NCBI RefSeq assembly: GCF_963678635.1
Contig: NC_087062.1
Span: 33,641,651 to 33,705,650 of the forward strand
Length of the DNA: 64,000 bases
Source of the DNA: Symsagittifera roscoffensis
Taxonomy: Eukaryota > Xenacoelomorpha > Acoela > Convolutidae
Direction of reading: 5' to 3'
A model generated the notes under the pieces. It was not told the DNA's origin and ran no database searches. It saw only the letters and a list, made by a program, of their open reading frames with translations. Shown one piece after another: positions 10,623 through 19,343 of this stretch. Numbering within the stretch: the stretch's first letter is position 1; each line of letters starts with the position of its first letter. The translations under genes were made by a program, and so were the position numbers.

Positions 10623-11555
10623 AACCTTGAAGTTAATCTTCAAAATCATTTCAGGCGCTAAACAAAATTATTAATATACAATAACGATTGATAAAAAGAT
10701 CTAAGATCGTTTTCTTAAAATTCTGCAGTAATATACAAAACATGTTTGAAAAATATTTATTGAAAAATAAAAAATAAAAATTAGTAGCATGACAATAAAT
10801 GGTTAATAATCATAAATCATCCTGTTGTTCCAGCTCCATCACCTAAAACATAACAGCAATCATAAACTCACTAATATCATCAAAACACTAAATCTTTCCT
10901 TTACACACATTTAAAATTTTATTAAAACTTAAATTCACTTAATTTTAAAACCAGATCATCAAGGCTTATCCTTGGATCTTAAATCATTTTCTACTTAATT
11001 AAATTTCAAATTTGATCATCAAGGCTTATCCTTGGATCAAACAGAACAACTTTGTTCTCCCCCACCCACTTAATTAGTGTCTAACGACCTCAAACGTCGA
11101 TTCACTACCCAACCCTTTCTAAAGACCCAAGACTAATAGAAATTTTTAAACAAAACTAATCATTCAAATTAGGATAAACAGTGAAGAACTTCGGTTATTC
11201 ATCCTTCACTTGACCCCCCCTCTTACCAGACCCAGGATAAATCTTAGACTTAGTAAGTTTAAAATAGTATCTAACGAACTACTCGCGTTCTAATTATACA
11301 TGAACCTTGTGGATCGATTTACTATTCTCCAACCCTTGAACACAATCACTACCCCTAAGTAAGATTAAGTAAGTTAACACCTTAACTTATACTAGCCACG
11401 AGAAAGTAAAAAATCATTCTTCGGAATCGATATACTTTTCTCTCCAACCCTGAACAAATAGACCCAGGTTAAGCTAACCAAAAAATCGTAAGAACTAACA
11501 GTTTAAGAAAATAGAAACCATTTAACAACCTTTTGCATCCGTCATCCTAAACCTT
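10623..11555 (+). other. Structured noncoding leader of element 1
   Basis: 0.93 kb without an ORF, conserved with element 2 (29809-30733). It carries many short stem-loops. Two GATCATCAAGG-CTTAT-CCTTGGATC hairpins lie about 60 bases apart near 10953-11040. AGAACAA-CT-TTGTTCT is near 11043, AAGTTAA-CACC-TTAACTT is at 11371-11388, and a UNCG-type hairpin at 11400-11442. A module TCGAT-Y/A-ACT...CCAACCCT occurs three times (11097, 11314, 11427). GTAAGT, GTAAGA and GTAAGT at 11253, 11359 and 11369 could be splice donors. Such leaders in retroelements usually hold packaging or dimerisation signals, or an internal ribosome entry site; which applies here is inference. Confidence 0.6.
11400..11442 (+). 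promoter_or_regulatory. Conserved leader stem-loop capped by a UNCG tetraloop
   Basis: The inner stem ATTC/GAAT encloses TTCG, giving the stable C(UUCG)G cap. The outer stem pairs GAGAAAGTA with TACTTTTCTC. In element 2 (30580-30622) both stems are kept and the loop is TCCG, still within the UNCG family. Conservation of the stem together with loop class points to a folded RNA. Confidence 0.6.
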
Positions 11556-12023
11556 ATGTCATTTAAAAACCTAGGAAATAAACAAACAATCGTTTTACAC
11601 AATTGTGAAATAGATAACAAAAAATACGACCTTGTAATCACACCTCATACACAAACAGTTGGATACATTCGAACAAAACGACAAACACTAAAGAGAAAAA
11701 TAATAACTAAACAAAGACAAATAACACGAAAAAGGTTTTCAAAAAATCGAAACGCATTTTCAGAATCAGAAACCAACAGTTTAGACGAACTTTACAAACT
11801 AAAAGAATCAATAGATAAAAATTGCCCACTTCACGATCAATTATATTTTTCTGACTCAGAAACAACTTCAAATTCATCACAAAGAGGAAAAAGAAGAATA
11901 AAAAAGCAGTATAAACACAAACCAGTACATTTATACAATTGGAATCAACCAATTCGACACATTAATAATTACATATTAACAGTCATCGAACGAAAAAATG
12001 AGCTCAACGCACACTCCAGGTGA
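11556..12023 (+). CDS. ORF1, 155-aa basic protein upstream of gag-pol
   Basis: The ORF is conserved in element 2 (30734-31195, 153 aa) with about 85-90% identity and the same start. It is strongly basic: an N-terminal part with TPHTQTVGYIRTKRQ, then Lys/Arg clusters (KRKIITKQRQITRKRFSKNR), an acidic/serine centre (SDSETTSNSS) and a second basic patch (GKRRIKKQYKHK). It ends in NWNQPIRHINNYI. There is no zinc knuckle. The composition suggests nucleic-acid binding and possibly a nuclear signal; function is otherwise unknown. Its last 26 bases overlap the start of the gag-pol frame, so translation of the two may be coupled. Confidence 0.7.
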   Translation: MSFKNLGNKQTIVLHNCEIDNKKYDLVITPHTQTVGYIRTKRQTLKRKIITKQRQITRKRFSKNRNAFSESETNSLDELYKLKESIDKNCPLHDQLYFSDSETTSNSSQRGKRRIKKQYKHKPVHLYNWNQPIRHINNYILTVIERKNELNAHSR

Positions 12024-15000
12024 AGAAAGTCCAGATGATGATGAAATCTTTCCTTTTATAGTAGATGCAGATACTGATAGAGGACAACACATATTTTGTC
12101 AAAATTTACTCGTAAATTTATTTGAACCCGGAATCAGTCCATGTAAAACAGAGTTCCCCGATGTAAAAATCAAAAGACAAATCAATCAAGTACAATCTAA
12201 TCCAGAAACAACATCAGACCCTCCAGGTATTGATGACACAGTAACTGATACGTTACAACTCAATCAAATAAACTGTACATCATCAGATTCAGAAAGTGAT
12301 ACTGAAAACACTCTTTCTATCAATATGATAAAAGTCGAAAATGACTATGAATCTGTCATATATGAACAACCCTTTCCATCACACATATATGAAAATCAAT
12401 CAGAATTTCTTCAAAATTATTACACTACACCCATAAATTCCACACCAACGACGCAAGAAACAAACGAGATTAACACTACAGATCAAACCAATAAAAATAC
12501 CAAAACAAAATGCTTGAATACAAACCACATTTATCAAAATATACAAAAAGAACAACCCAAAGAAAAAATTTGGACAATACCATTTCTCTTAGAAAGCCCA
12601 AGAAATAAAGAATTTCAACCACCAGACCTTGAAATAGATTTTTTAATTGATTCAGGAGCAGAATCAAACATAATAAACATCCCCACATGGAATGAAATAA
12701 AAACCTTACACCCAAAGCTAACACCTCTTGAAACCTCCAGCAAACTAGCAACAGCACAAGGATCAACATTGATAAACTACGGAAAAATCCAATTATTTCT
12801 CCTCCCCACCAGAACAATGGAACAAAGCAAAATTTTAAATAAGCCATTTAAACAAATATTCCATATCACTGACATTAAATATAATATCATTGGAATACCA
12901 TTTATTTCGAAGTATATACCAACAATTAACATACTAAATAGTAAAATATTAATCAAAGATAAATATACAAAAACAAAAGAAACATCCTTAACATTTTTTC
13001 AAAGATTAAATAAACAACCACCATTCTTTTCAAAATTCTACCCGATATTTAACCAACAAAGAAAACACCTAAAACCACTATCAGGAAATATCTATAATTT
13101 TTCAATCAAACAAGTTCACCAATATGATAAAGAACAAAACAAACAAAAATTTTATATGTCAGAATTTGAATTCAAACCTATTCACAAATTTTTCAAAGTC
13201 ACAATCTCATCCATAAAATATTTGAAAAATTCGAATTCCGATATCATTTCCTTACATGTCTATAACAACACACCTTACCAAGTAACATTACCTTTAGGAC
13301 TTTTAGGATATTGTGAAACCAACGCTACAATATCACCAATACACGAAAAAGCCTATCGCGTAAATAATATACTCCAACTACTAGATATTTGCCAATCTAC
13401 AATTCTTAATGAAGAATTATCTATAAATAATATAATAAGTAACGAAAACAGAAATACGGATTATTTCACAAAAACTCCATATTTCAAACCTACATTCAAC
13501 ATAAGTAACTACACAGAGGACCAACAAAAATTTTTAACAATGTTTAATTTCCAACATTCACAAATAACACAAGACGAATTCGAAAAATTAGCCAAACAGC
13601 TAATTAAATATTCATCAGTCTATGCAACATCAAAATTTGATGTTGGAAAAATCAGTTCATCACTACATCTCCCGTTAAAACCAGACGCAGTTTTCAAAAA
13701 ACAGAGAGCAAGTAAAGTACCAATTCACTTACATGATAAAGTGAACAGATTACTTGATATTTTAGAACAATACAACATTATATCACCAGTTAATAAAGAA
13801 GAACAACCAAAAGGCAACACATTTATCAACCCCGTTATCATTCTAGCTAAAGGAGAATCATTAAAAATCGTTCTCGATGCTAGATACCTCAATTCACTTA
13901 TAGATGAATCAAAATGTAATTGGCCCATTGAACCAATACAAATTATTTTAACAAAAATAAACGGCAAATACTTTACAACCGCCGATATGAATAGTGCATA
14001 CAATCAAATGCCACTAGATGAACAATCACGACGTTTAACACAATTTGTTATCGGAAACCAACAATATGAATTCAACCGCTTATTCTATGGAATATCCATA
14101 GGACCAGCAGCATTTTCAGCTTTTATGAGCAAAATTATTAGACCACTAATACTCAAGAAAAACGCAATCACCTATTTAGACGATGTTTTTATGCAATCAC
14201 AAACAAAAGACGAGATGTTCAATGTTTTAGAAAAATATCACCAAATACTTCAGAACGAAAATCTGAAGGCCGCCCCCGATAAATCACACTTCTTTTTGAC
14301 AAAAGTTAAATTCTTAGGACATAATATAGAAAGAAAAACAATCACTCCATTGAAATCACGCATTGACGCTATTCAAAAACTTCAACCACCAACAAATAAA
14401 AAGAAAATCCAAGAATTTCTTGGAATGTTAAACTTTTTAAGTAAATATGTTTATAAAATGCAATTATATCTACGACCATTTTATAACATCCTTAGACAAC
14501 AAAATAATTTTGAATGGAACACAGAACATCAAACACGATTTGAAGAAATAAAGAAACTTTTAACTGAACAAATTTCAAACACAATTCCAGATTCAAATCA
14601 ACCATTTTATGCAATGTGCGATGCTTCGAACTTTGGCATCGGTGCAGCATTATTACAATCACATAATGGTACAAATAAAATGAACCTCATATCAGCAAAT
14701 TCTCGATTATTCACTCAAGCAGAGCTACGACTCTCAACTCTAATGAGAGAATGTACAGCCATAATATATACACTGACAGAATATGAATTTCTGATACTTG
14801 GATCAAAACATCCAACAGTTCTATTCACAGACCATAAACCAATCATTTTTCTTTTTACACAAAAATCTAACCCAAACCACCGAGTTTACAGATTTCAACT
14901 AATTCTAATGAAATTTCCAAACTTACATATAGTTTGGACTGCAGGAAAAAATCTTGCATTACCAGACACCTTAAGTCGAAATACACCACCTGAATTACTT

Positions 15001-17187
15001 ACACGAAAAACAACAGTTGAAATACCCAAAAACATAAAATTCTACCTTGCAGAAAACGAAACATCACCCCGATTGGAATGCAAATATGCAGTAAAAACTG
15101 ATATTGAACAATCACAAATAAATAGTTTACAACATTTCCCACTTTATTTAGATTGTCAAAATAATCATTATGAAGTTGATTTACTTGGAACATCAACTTT
15201 CAAACCAATCCCATATTCTCAATGGATAAAAAATAACACCCAACAAAAACGAACAAAACAACACCCGCCTAAAAAAGACCATTTTCCACTAATTGAAAAA
15301 GAAGATTTAACTGATAAAATAAATTTATCAGGACCACAAACAAATGATTCAAAATACACAATAAATCAAGTTTTTGACCTTCACGACCCACTTGATACAA
15401 TACCCTTATCTAAACTCGAAATTGAAAACATTTTTCTCCCTCCAACAGAAACAATTACAATTTCAACACTGAAACAATATCAAAACCTTGACCCAATAAT
15501 TAGACAACTAAAATCATGGCACAAGTATAAAACTAAACCTGTCAAGGCAGATTCAACCATTCTAGGAAACAAAACACTCCTCCGATACTTTCGCAAATTT
15601 AACAACACAACAATTAACGAAAATACAGACCTTTTAGAGTATAACCTGAATGAATCTACAGTTCCATGTCTCCCTTTAAGTATGATTCTTATAGCTTTTA
15701 ATATTTCACATACACAAAATATTAAAGGACACTCTGGATCAGAAAAAACATATTCAAATTTTATACAAAACTTTTATTTCCCAAATGCACCAATTTGGAT
15801 AAAAGTACTATGCAATGACTGTATAGTATGTCAACTAAATAAACCTTACCCAAATCAAAAACAAATAGCACAAAAACAAGATTTTAAAGGACAAAGTTTG
15901 TACTTTAATCATCGTATCTCATTTGATACTAAAGGACCAATTTCACCCTCATCAGAAGGAAACTCCTACATTATGGTAGTTGTTGACGCATTTACACATT
16001 ATGTAGCACTTAACCCAGTACCACATTGTAACGCTTATTACGCTTACACAACACTCTATGAACACTGGATAGCAAAATTCGGACTACCAGAAATCTTAGT
16101 TACAGACAACGGTACAGAATTCATAAATAATGAAATTATCACACTATGTCATTTATATAACATTAAACACAAACCACGTACATCTCATGCACCTTGGACA
16201 AACGGCTTAGTCGAAGGTATGAACCGTTCATTACAAGAATATCTTAGATGTATCATCAACGGAAATGATACAAAATATACCGAATGGTCAGCAGATGTAA
16301 AATTATTTCCCCTAGCGTATAATTCACAAATTGCGACAACTTTAGGAATGTCACCATACGAAATGGTTTTTAACCAAAAGCCACGCAAACCAATAATGTT
16401 TACAGCAAATTCTCATAAAAACGCACAAGGTTATTGTCAACCAAATAAAGACTCAATTTGTTATAACCTACCTTTACATACACACGATGAAGATCATTTT
16501 CATCACCCACAAATTCTTAAACTAGCCTCCGGTACACACACCGAATGGATTCTAAATAGAGATAAAAAACACAATGAAATTTATCAAAAAATAACAAAAA
16601 CGTTATTACAAAGACAAAACATTAATGAACAAATCAATTCACGTTTTACACCAGCCTCCGATTTAAAAATTGGAACATTTGTTTTAATACCTAATTTTAA
16701 TACTCAAAAAGGAATTTCTAAAAAATTACAACCCCTTCGAAAAGGACCATACCAAATAATTGCAAAACCCACTGATGTCACATATAAAATTACCGACTCA
16801 AACAAAAAAGAAATCGTTCAACATCGAAACAACCTATTACCTTATTACCCAAAAGAATACGCACTCCGCGAATTAACTCAATTATATTCTTTCACAGGAT
16901 TAAAAATCATTCAAAATGAACCACATCTAAAAAACACAGAACAAAATGATAACCCCACCGAAAATCAAAACACAAAACCAACCGCCACCAAAAACAATAC
17001 ACAAAACCATAAAGAATCTCCAAAACAAAGAAAAAATAGAAAAATGACCGAACAAATAATACCCCAAGAACAAATCGACAAATCAGAAAATAGAAAAACA
17101 ACAAGACTCCGAAATCAACCACGTAAAAACTATAAAATATTCATCCCCCAATCTAAAATTTTAAAGAAAGTGGAATTTCAAAAGTAA
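11998..17187 (+). CDS. pol: Gag-less gag-pol polyprotein: protease, RT, RNase H, integrase
   Basis: The 1729-codon frame is intact. Residues 1-60 match the N-terminus of element 2 gag; then the frame jumps to the region before protease, skipping capsid and nucleocapsid. Protease has FLIDSGAESN near residue 215. Reverse transcriptase covers about 570-780, with TADMNSAYNQMPL and the YLDDV active site near 725. RNase H follows (CDASNFGIGAALL, then RECTAIIYTL, LFTDHKPI and LPDTLSRN). Integrase has an HHCC zinc finger (GHSGSEKTY, then CNDCIVCQ) and a D, D(35)E core (SFDTKG, VTDNGTEF, GLVEGMNR near 1309, 1370 and 1406). The tail is Lys/Asn-rich and lacks a chromodomain. The order is that of Ty3/Gypsy. 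All catalytic residues I can check are present. Confidence 0.95.
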   Translation: MSSTHTPGEESPDDDEIFPFIVDADTDRGQHIFCQNLLVNLFEPGISPCKTEFPDVKIKRQINQVQSNPETTSDPPGIDDTVTDTLQLNQINCTSSDSESDTENTLSINMIKVENDYESVIYEQPFPSHIYENQSEFLQNYYTTPINSTPTTQETNEINTTDQTNKNTKTKCLNTNHIYQNIQKEQPKEKIWTIPFLLESPRNKEFQPPDLEIDFLIDSGAESNIINIPTWNEIKTLHPKLTPLETSSKLATAQGSTLINYGKIQLFLLPTRTMEQSKILNKPFKQIFHITDIKYNIIGIPFISKYIPTINILNSKILIKDKYTKTKETSLTFFQRLNKQPPFFSKFYPIFNQQRKHLKPLSGNIYNFSIKQVHQYDKEQNKQKFYMSEFEFKPIHKFFKVTISSIKYLKNSNSDIISLHVYNNTPYQVTLPLGLLGYCETNATISPIHEKAYRVNNILQLLDICQSTILNEELSINNIISNENRNTDYFTKTPYFKPTFNISNYTEDQQKFLTMFNFQHSQITQDEFEKLAKQLIKYSSVYATSKFDVGKISSSLHLPLKPDAVFKKQRASKVPIHLHDKVNRLLDILEQYNIISPVNKEEQPKGNTFINPVIILAKGESLKIVLDARYLNSLIDESKCNWPIEPIQIILTKINGKYFTTADMNSAYNQMPLDEQSRRLTQFVIGNQQYEFNRLFYGISIGPAAFSAFMSKIIRPLILKKNAITYLDDVFMQSQTKDEMFNVLEKYHQILQNENLKAAPDKSHFFLTKVKFLGHNIERKTITPLKSRIDAIQKLQPPTNKKKIQEFLGMLNFLSKYVYKMQLYLRPFYNILRQQNNFEWNTEHQTRFEEIKKLLTEQISNTIPDSNQPFYAMCDASNFGIGAALLQSHNGTNKMNLISANSRLFTQAELRLSTLMRECTAIIYTLTEYEFLILGSKHPTVLFTDHKPIIFLFTQKSNPNHRVYRFQLILMKFPNLHIVWTAGKNLALPDTLSRNTPPELLTRKTTVEIPKNIKFYLAENETSPRLECKYAVKTDIEQSQINSLQHFPLYLDCQNNHYEVDLLGTSTFKPIPYSQWIKNNTQQKRTKQHPPKKDHFPLIEKEDLTDKINLSGPQTNDSKYTINQVFDLHDPLDTIPLSKLEIENIFLPPTETITISTLKQYQNLDPIIRQLKSWHKYKTKPVKADSTILGNKTLLRYFRKFNNTTINENTDLLEYNLNESTVPCLPLSMILIAFNISHTQNIKGHSGSEKTYSNFIQNFYFPNAPIWIKVLCNDCIVCQLNKPYPNQKQIAQKQDFKGQSLYFNHRISFDTKGPISPSSEGNSYIMVVVDAFTHYVALNPVPHCNAYYAYTTLYEHWIAKFGLPEILVTDNGTEFINNEIITLCHLYNIKHKPRTSHAPWTNGLVEGMNRSLQEYLRCIINGNDTKYTEWSADVKLFPLAYNSQIATTLGMSPYEMVFNQKPRKPIMFTANSHKNAQGYCQPNKDSICYNLPLHTHDEDHFHHPQILKLASGTHTEWILNRDKKHNEIYQKITKTLLQRQNINEQINSRFTPASDLKIGTFVLIPNFNTQKGISKKLQPLRKGPYQIIAKPTDVTYKITDSNKKEIVQHRNNLLPYYPKEYALRELTQLYSFTGLKIIQNEPHLKNTEQNDNPTENQNTKPTATKNNTQNHKESPKQRKNRKMTEQIIPQEQIDKSENRKTTRLRNQPRKNYKIFIPQSKILKKVEFQK

Positions 17188-17785
17188 TTTTAACATTATA
17201 CTTCACAATCTTGAAACCTTCGAAACATTTTTCATTTACATTTTTCAAAATAACATGCTGACAAGTACGCAATAATTCTAGTTCAAAATAGACCAATAGG
17301 ATTCATCCAATCCGTCACTTTCTCTAACTCAAACTAAGACCAATTAGACGAATCATATAGAACTCCAGGCACATCTATAACTATAACTTTACGACCTCCA
17401 GGTCAAAAATAAGCAAACCACTCCAACTTGACAACTAAAATAAATATCAACATAATACCGTACCCCTCCCTTATCTAATAACCCAAAGATCAACAATATT
17501 TCCCCAACTCAGACCACGAATACCCCCAAAGCAAATTTGTTAACTTAGCCTAAAGTAACAAAATGAACATTTTAATTAGCCTAAAGTATAAAAATCTCAC
17601 CATACCCCGGATCATTTGACAAACAAAAATAAAGAAAAAGACGACCTCCCAGTCACCATGAAAATTGCCCCCAACAATTTTTTACAAAACTCAACCCACT
17701 TGTCAAAAAACTAATAAATAATCCGACCACACTAGAAAATCGCCTCAAACAGCAAAAAATATTCGACCAAGAGATCATTTCTTAA
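17188..17785 (+). other. Spacer between pol and the small hydrophobic ORFs
   Basis: About 600 bases of C/A-rich sequence without an ORF, conserved in element 2 (39442-40036). It contains a candidate splice acceptor (given separately). AACTCCAGG and ACCTCCAGGT phrases recur. A break of this size before envelope genes fits production of those genes from a spliced RNA. Confidence 0.5.
17473..17512 (+). promoter_or_regulatory. Candidate splice acceptor for downstream ORFs
   Basis: ATCTAATAAC (branch-point-like) is followed by ATTTCCCCAACTCAG ending at 17512. The same arrangement is kept at 39723-39762 in element 2 although the surroundings vary. It would join a leader donor to the env-region ORFs. 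This is inference from position and motif only. Confidence 0.4.
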
Positions 17786-18016
17786 ATGCTCTTCTCTCAA
17801 TCAGTTACTCAAATACTCATAAATCTTAAACATTTTTTTACAATACTTGAAACCTTTCTAATATTTCTTTTTGATATACTTGAATCTTTTCTAATAATCC
17901 TAATCATTTTTTGTAACATTTTTTTAATTTTCTACACTATACTCGAACTATTCCTCCAACTTTCCAAAACCCTTGATTACATCCACAGGTACGAGTCATA
18001 TAACTTGTCTAAATGA
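17786..18016 (+). CDS. Small hydrophobic ORF, 76 aa
   Basis: The ORF starts at ATG and is very rich in Leu, Ile and Phe. It has one or two long hydrophobic stretches (about residues 18-60), as expected for a membrane protein. Its TGA overlaps the next ATG as ATGA, which suggests coupled translation. In element 2 the start (40037) and the hydrophobic character remain, but a stop cuts the frame after about 53 codons. The low-complexity A/T composition could by itself produce such an ORF, so support is weaker than for the next one. Confidence 0.45.
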   Translation: MLFSQSVTQILINLKHFFTILETFLIFLFDILESFLIILIIFCNIFLIFYTILELFLQLSKTLDYIHRYESYNLSK

Positions 18017-18201
18017 TACAAACAATTTTCAGTAGAACCGATATTTTTTTATTGTTTGTAATTTTCATAACATTTTTATCATCCCTCATTTTGACAATAT
18101 GTAAATGTATAAAGAAAGCAATCTTCACATTTGCCCTAGCAACAATCCTTCTAATTCTTTTTTTGGAAGAATACTATAATAAACATAAACCTTCCCACTA
18201 A
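18013..18201 (+). CDS. 62-aa double-membrane-span protein (viroporin-like)
   Basis: The first ATG overlaps the previous stop by four bases. The protein has two hydrophobic segments (about residues 11-29 and 37-52) separated by a short Cys/Lys turn (CKCIKK), and a charged C-terminus (LEEYYNKHK). The copy in element 2 (40266-40454) has the same length. I count about 20 synonymous and 9-10 replacement changes between the two, a clear sign of purifying selection. The layout is that of small viral ion-channel or membrane-remodelling proteins. That function is inferred from topology alone. Confidence 0.7.
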   Translation: MIQTIFSRTDIFLLFVIFITFLSSLILTICKCIKKAIFTFALATILLILFLEEYYNKHKPSH

Positions 18202-18206
18202 AGTAA

Positions 18207-19343
18207 CAATTCAAAAATCCATCAAAAATTGCTACCCAACAGTCACAGAACCAGTCTTCACCGACATCATCCCAAGATAACCAAACACCACCTTCAACTA
18301 CTCAAAATCCTCAAACATCTACACGAATTTCTTTTCAAGACAATCCATACACTTTTGAAGAACGACATGCTCGTTTATCAGAAACACTAGAACCAGTTCA
18401 ACGACAAGCACCTTTAAGCGAACCAACATATAACCTATACCCAACACTACCACAAGAACTAAATAGAATAAGAAATTCTAGTCAAAACCAAAATACAGTC
18501 GAAATAAATAGACAAATTATACATCCTCGACGAAACAGAAATTTTCAAACTCCCCGAGTTCATTTTGATATACCTCAATCCCCATCACAAAACACTCCAG
18601 AAAACCCCATTGGTATATTACCAGAAACCCCTACGCTTCTTTCACAACGTAGCACCTCAAGCCTACCATCAGATTACTTAGGTTCAACACCAACATCTGA
18701 GCAAATACGTGAAAATCCTTTCAACCCCACAAACCAAACATCACGATTTCCATATTGGACTACACATTCATTTACACAAGGTGAACCAAATTTAGTCAAT
18801 GACCCCATAGATATTTCTACGGATACAACAACATCCTCATCACTACCAGAAACATTATCACTACCATCAACACCATCAATAAGCCAGATTTCACCACCAC
18901 CTTTTAACTTAAATTTTCCAAATAATCTCGACGCCAGATATCGAGAACAATCATCAATAAATATTCCTTTAAGATTAGATTGGAATACATTTACAGCACC
19001 TCCACCATTATTTGGACAACATCAAGAAAGTAACCGCCTTCATAACTGGGCACTTAATAGATTACAATATCGCCCAGATATTCACAACGATATCCGTGAT
19101 CACAATATTCAAATACTCCAACAAAACAGTTTACAATTAAAGTTTGAAATCACAGTTAAGTTAAATAATATTACCCAACATCCCTACCCATTAAATCCAC
19201 CTAACATAACAGCTCAATCACTACCACCACCGTTTATAACTACTGAAGTAATATACAAATACGACAGATATACCAAAAACACAATTGGCTACATTACATT
19301 TTATAATCCATACTCAGGATTATCATACACATGTATATTCTAA
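18207..19343 (+). CDS. ORF4, 378-codon frame without an ATG
   Basis: The frame is open from the codon after TAA (18204-18206) to TAA at 19341-19343 and contains no Met at all. The first ~200 residues are rich in Pro, Ser, Thr, Gln and Asn. The rest looks folded: NLDARYREQSS, IPLRLDWNTFTAPPPLFGQH, then LQLKFEITVKLNN and a C-terminal TKNTIGYITFYNPYSGLSYT. Element 2 keeps the same sequence with breaks. The last 13 bases overlap the start of env. Without ATG it must use a spliced-on start, a frameshift or a non-AUG codon. An acceptor-like CTACCCAACAG lies just inside its beginning, near 18230. I recognise no family. Confidence 0.6.
   Translation, partial: QFKNPSKIATQQSQNQSSPTSSQDNQTPPSTTQNPQTSTRISFQDNPYTFEERHARLSETLEPVQRQAPLSEPTYNLYPTLPQELNRIRNSSQNQNTVEINRQIIHPRRNRNFQTPRVHFDIPQSPSQNTPENPIGILPETPTLLSQRSTSSLPSDYLGSTPTSEQIRENPFNPTNQTSRFPYWTTHSFTQGEPNLVNDPIDISTDTTTSSSLPETLSLPSTPSISQISPPPFNLNFPNNLDARYREQSSINIPLRLDWNTFTAPPPLFGQHQESNRLHNWALNRLQYRPDIHNDIRDHNIQILQQNSLQLKFEITVKLNNITQHPYPLNPPNITAQSLPPPFITTEVIYKYDRYTKNTIGYITFYNPYSGLSYTCIF

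Noticed and set aside
12170-12195. The gag gap of element 1 as a spliced-out intron copied back to DNA
   Set aside because: Element 2 has no GT at the left edge and no suitable acceptor at the right edge; a short imperfect repeat at both edges fits deletion better.
12476-12847. Minus-strand ORF of 123 codons inside pol
   Set aside because: It is a shadow of the intact pol frame; its Leu/Phe-rich composition is the complement of A-rich sense codons.
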